From the NCBI GenBank assembly GCA_017442785.1, contig JAFRZB010000030.1:1-41442 (forward strand): a stretch of DNA of 41,442 nucleotides, written 5' to 3'. The notes below the pieces were generated by a model. It had not been told where the DNA came from. It searched no databases and was given only the letters and a program-made list of their open reading frames with translations. Made by a program: the position numbers and the translations under genes. Below are positions 38,596-41,442 of the stretch, piece by piece (position 1 is the stretch's first letter; every line of letters begins with the position of its first letter). The DNA is from Bacillota bacterium (GTDB lineage: Bacteria > Bacillota > Clostridia > Peptostreptococcales > Anaerovoracaceae).

Positions 38596-40551
38596 GTGGA
38601 CTATACAAAGTATGTGCTAAAGGATGCGGAAAAGCTGAACGCTCTGCTGGAAGGCAGGGATAACATCTTCGTCGTATCCTGCAACAAGTGCTTTAAGGAA
38701 TTCAAGACTCTTGAGGAACCGGAACTCAAGGAATTCACAGAGCTTGCTGCGGCACAGGGAAAAACAGTTACAGGGACCGTGTCTTTGGACTTCCTCTGCA
38801 ACAGCATCCAGACCAAGCAGAAGCTGGACGGTAAGATCCCCGCAGGAACGGAGAACATCATCGTCATCTCCTGCGGACTGGGCGTGCAGACCATAGCCGA
38901 GCAGGAGGGCCTCAACGTATTTACTGCGACAGACTCTCTCAACTACATCGGCTTCCACGGCATGGCTCTTACCAAAAAGACCTGCGATGCCTGCAACCAG
39001 TGCTACCTAAACATCACCGGAGGTATCTGCCCCATTACGGACTGCACCAAGAGCCTTATCAACGGCCAGTGCGGCGGCGCAAAGAACGGCAAGTGCGAGA
39101 TCGACCCCGCCAAGGACTGCGCATGGGAAAAGATCTACAGAAGGCTGGAGAAGCAGGGACGCAACCCGGAATTCGTAAATCAGCCAGTACAGCTGCGCGA
39201 CTATTCCAGGGTCAACTTCAAGGCAGTGCACGAGTACGTGGAGAGCGTAAGAGACAAGAGACTGGACGGCTACTACGGCGGCATCCATCCGCTTGAGAAG
39301 AAGGAGCTTACGGAGCACATGGCTCCCAAGCCGTTCCCGGCTCCGGCAGAGGTCGTCATCCCGATGTCTCAGCATGTAGGAAAGCCCGCTAACCCCATCG
39401 TTAAGGCAGGCGACTACGTAAAGGTCGGCCAGAAGATAGGCGAGCTCGCAGGCTTCATAAGCTGCAACATCCACTCCAGCGTAAGCGGAACCGTTACCGC
39501 GGTGGAAGACCGCCCCGGAAGCAGAGGACCCGTAATGTCCGTAGTCATAAAGAACGACTATAAGGACGTTCTGGACGAGTCCGTTAAGCCGGCTAAGCCG
39601 CTGGAAGAGCTTACCAAAGAAGAGATCGTAGAGATCGTAAAGGAGAAGGGCATCGCCGGAATGGGCGGCGCTACATTCCCCACATATGTAAAGCTGATGC
39701 CCGGCAAGCCCATAGACGTGGTGCTTATCAACGGTTCCGAGTGCGAACCGCTGATCACCGTGGACCACAGAGCGCTGCTTGCGTACGCGGACGACGTGAT
39801 CTACGGACTTAAGGCCATAATGAAGGCCGTGGACGCTCCAAAGGGCATCATAGTCGTAGAAGACAACAAGCCGGACGCCATAGCCAATCTTAAGGAAAAG
39901 CTGGAAGGCGTAGAAAACATAGAAGTCCTTCAGGCAAGGACCAAGTATCCGCAGGGCGCAGAAAAGATGCTGATCAAGCGCGCAACCGGACGCAAGGTTC
40001 CCAGCGGCGGACTTCCCGCAGACGTAGGCGTTGTAGTAAGCAACGTCGGCTCTGCCAAGGCCATAGCGGACGCCATTAAGACAGGCATGCCTCTCGTGGA
40101 GAGGCTGGTAACGGTCTCCGGCGAGAAGATAGCTCATCCGGGCAACTACCTCGTAAAGATCGGTACCGACGTTGAGGAAGTCATCGACTACTGCGGCGGC
40201 GTCACCGGAGACAATGTCACATTCAAGATGGGCGGACCGATGATGGGCGTAGTGCTCAAGGAGCTCGGCGTTCCCGTAAACAAGGGCACCAACGGTATAA
40301 TCGCCCTGGAGACGGACCACACCGTGCCGCAGGAATGCATCAAGTGCGGGCGCTGCGTGGACGTCTGCCCGATGGAGCTCAGACCGCTCCAGTTCTACAA
40401 GGCTTCTGCAGAGCCGGACGGACAGACCTTCAAGGATCTGAACGTAATGGACTGCATGGAGTGCGGATGCTGCGAATACATCTGCTCCTCCAAGATAAAG
40501 CTTCTTGACTGCATAAGAGCAGGAAAATCGGCAGTAAGGGGGATGAAGTAA
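38596..40551 (+). CDS. rnfC2: RnfC-like subunit with N-terminal MetV domain (RnfC2 type)
   Basis: A 651-residue electron-transfer protein. Residues 1 to about 190 are a MetV-like (methylenetetrahydrofolate reductase C-terminal, zinc/cysteine) domain: SCNKCF, then CDACNQCYLNITGGICPITDC and NGQCGG...CEIDP..DCAWEKIYRRL. From about 228 (GGIHPLEKKELT) it is RnfC: a biotinyl-lipoyl-like hairpin region, GMGGATFPTYVK for FMN/NADH binding, GSECEPLIT, and two [4Fe-4S] motifs near the end (Cys 581/584/587/591 and 620/623/626/630). RnfC2 with MetV and MetF forms the methylene-THF reductase of Acetobacterium woodii. The start is GTG 38596 after AAAGGAG. metV follows after 1 base. Confidence 0.92.
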   Translation: MDYTKYVLKDAEKLNALLEGRDNIFVVSCNKCFKEFKTLEEPELKEFTELAAAQGKTVTGTVSLDFLCNSIQTKQKLDGKIPAGTENIIVISCGLGVQTIAEQEGLNVFTATDSLNYIGFHGMALTKKTCDACNQCYLNITGGICPITDCTKSLINGQCGGAKNGKCEIDPAKDCAWEKIYRRLEKQGRNPEFVNQPVQLRDYSRVNFKAVHEYVESVRDKRLDGYYGGIHPLEKKELTEHMAPKPFPAPAEVVIPMSQHVGKPANPIVKAGDYVKVGQKIGELAGFISCNIHSSVSGTVTAVEDRPGSRGPVMSVVIKNDYKDVLDESVKPAKPLEELTKEEIVEIVKEKGIAGMGGATFPTYVKLMPGKPIDVVLINGSECEPLITVDHRALLAYADDVIYGLKAIMKAVDAPKGIIVVEDNKPDAIANLKEKLEGVENIEVLQARTKYPQGAEKMLIKRATGRKVPSGGLPADVGVVVSNVGSAKAIADAIKTGMPLVERLVTVSGEKIAHPGNYLVKIGTDVEEVIDYCGGVTGDNVTFKMGGPMMGVVLKELGVPVNKGTNGIIALETDHTVPQECIKCGRCVDVCPMELRPLQFYKASAEPDGQTFKDLNVMDCMECGCCEYICSSKIKLLDCIRAGKSAVRGMK

Positions 40552-40552
40552 A

Positions 40553-41200
40553 ATGCTTATTACAAATCTTAAGAACAAAGAAGCCCTTGCACCGCTTATC
40601 GAAAACAAGAAGGTATTCGTCATCAACTGCTACGGCTGCAAGGAAGTCAGCTTCCCCGAAGCCGCGGCAAACGAGTATCAGGCAGAGCTTAAGGAAGCAG
40701 GACAGCTTGCCGGCATCATCACCACGGACTACATCTGCAACCCCGATAACCTTGAGGAACGCATAAAGTGGTTCGGCAAGGACATAGAGAAGGCGGACTG
40801 CATACTGGTATTCTCCTGCGGCGTAGGCGTACAGACCGTGGCCGAGCGCTTTGAGGACAAGCCCGTATACGCTGCCTGCGATACCCTGCGCCTTCCGGGA
40901 TTCCAGGGCGTCACCCCGCTCACCGTGGACTGCGGCCAGTGCGGTGAATGCTTCCTGAACCTTACCGGAGGCATCTGTCCCATAACGGCCTGCTCCAAGA
41001 GCCTGGTAAACGGACCCTGCGGAGGAACCAGCAAGGACGGAAAGTGCGAAGTAGACCCCGGCATGGAATGCGGATGGCTGAGGATCTACAAGCGTCTGGA
41101 GGAGAGGGGACGCCTCAAGGAGTTCAACTTCCCCACGCAGATGCACAACTTCGCCACTTTCGAAGCGACAAAAGAAGCAAAAGAAACTATAATTGAGTAA
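40553..41200 (+). CDS. metV: MetV subunit of methylenetetrahydrofolate reductase
   Basis: A 215-residue zinc/cysteine-rich partner of MetF. It has NCYGCKEVSFPEAAANEY (about 25-42), IICTTDYICN-like spacing around Cys62, FSCGVGVQTVAE, and the signature CGQCGECFLNLTGGICPITACSKSL with NGPCGG, GKCEVDP and ECGWLRIYKRLEERGR. It is clearly similar to the N-terminal domain of the rnfC2 product just upstream, so the fold occurs twice in this operon. AGGGGG lies about 11 bases before the ATG. Acts in the Wood-Ljungdahl methyl branch, reducing methylene- to methyl-THF with MetF. Confidence 0.93.
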   Translation: MLITNLKNKEALAPLIENKKVFVINCYGCKEVSFPEAAANEYQAELKEAGQLAGIITTDYICNPDNLEERIKWFGKDIEKADCILVFSCGVGVQTVAERFEDKPVYAACDTLRLPGFQGVTPLTVDCGQCGECFLNLTGGICPITACSKSLVNGPCGGTSKDGKCEVDPGMECGWLRIYKRLEERGRLKEFNFPTQMHNFATFEATKEAKETIIE

Positions 41201-41218
41201 TGATAGGAGATACACGTA

Positions 41219-41442
41219 ATGAAGATCACTGAATTATTTAAGAATGGTGAATTTGTAGTAACTGCTGAAGTCGGTCCTCCCAAGGGTTGCCACGTCGAGG
41301 GCATGGTGGAGGAAGCCAAGGAATACCTCAGCAAGCTGCACGCCGTAAATATAACCGACTGCCAGTCCAGCGTAATGCGCCTGTCCTCCCTGGGCATGTG
41401 CAAGGCTCTTAAGGACGCCGGACTCAACCCCATATTCCAGCT
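41219..41442 (+). CDS. metF: Methylenetetrahydrofolate reductase MetF (partial, cut by window end)
   Basis: The first 74 residues of MetF: ITELFKNGEFVVTAEVGPPKG, then NITDCQSSVMRLSSLGMCKALKDAGLNPIFQ, typical of the TIM-barrel flavoprotein that reduces methylene-THF to methyl-THF. AGGAG precedes the ATG by about 10 bases, and the gene follows metV after 18 bases. The methyl-THF product would feed corrinoid-dependent methyl transfer, which links this end of the window to the cobalamin genes. The remainder of the gene lies outside the window. Confidence 0.93.
   Translation, partial: MKITELFKNGEFVVTAEVGPPKGCHVEGMVEEAKEYLSKLHAVNITDCQSSVMRLSSLGMCKALKDAGLNPIFQ

Overview
The window looks like chromosomal DNA of an anaerobic member of the Bacillota (Clostridia). 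The reasons are AGGAGG-type ribosome sites, lipobox lipoproteins and a PNTGD-type sortase tail typical of a Gram-positive cell, the oxygen-independent (cbi) cobalamin pathway, and an rnfC/metV/metF cluster typical of acetogen-like folate metabolism. Coding sequence is moderately GC-rich, with frequent AGG (Arg) and ATA (Ile) codons. I cannot name the species.

Layout. (1) 1-3637, + strand: two surface proteins, a lipoprotein and a probable wall-anchored protein, built from NEAT-like beta modules. (2) 3725-10064, - strand: one operon behind a sigma-A promoter and a class-I cobalamin riboswitch. It encodes an exported lipoprotein form of the cobalt chelatase CbiK, a one-module lipoprotein, a complete BtuF-C-D type importer whose ATPase carries an unexplained C-terminal domain, and a cytosolic CbiK. 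(3) 10126-17184, + strand: a divergent operon behind its own promoter and class-I cobalamin riboswitch. It encodes CbiL, an ABC-2 exporter pair, a membrane-anchored two-module surface protein, a precorrin-2 dehydrogenase and a second BtuF-C-D type importer. (4) 17198-30231, + strand: a consensus promoter, a shorter class-II-like cobalamin riboswitch and a terminator in front of cbiD-F-G-H-J-ET-A-B-cobD-cbiP-C, a tightly overlapping run covering corrin ring synthesis to cobyric acid, aminopropanol-phosphate supply and cobinamide-phosphate formation. Three membrane-protein genes of unknown role follow. (5) 30484-33540: a palindrome and promoter in front of a DUF5058-like membrane pair and an M20 peptidase. 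(6) 33578-36939: a tRNA-Val gene whose 3' 45 bases are repeated 3.2 kb downstream. The stretch between is an integrative-element remnant with a truncated URO-D-family methyltransferase gene and a divergent PucR-like regulator, but no integrase. (7) 37062-41442: an MmgE/PrpD family gene, then rnfC2 fused to a MetV domain, metV and the start of metF.

How it fits together. Three cobalamin riboswitches of two architectures appear to coordinate tetrapyrrole or corrinoid uptake with de novo synthesis. The corrinoid would serve methyl transfer, and folate C1 metabolism begins at the right end. The most unusual part is the surface apparatus: an exported CbiK retaining the metal-binding histidines, at least nine beta modules of two recognisable types across four surface proteins, and two importers. 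I infer a surface system for capturing, and possibly metalating or demetalating, a tetrapyrrole or corrinoid before import. Not seen here: uroporphyrinogen-III methyltransferase, the cobalamin adenosyltransferase, and the CobU/CobS/CobT nucleotide-loop genes.
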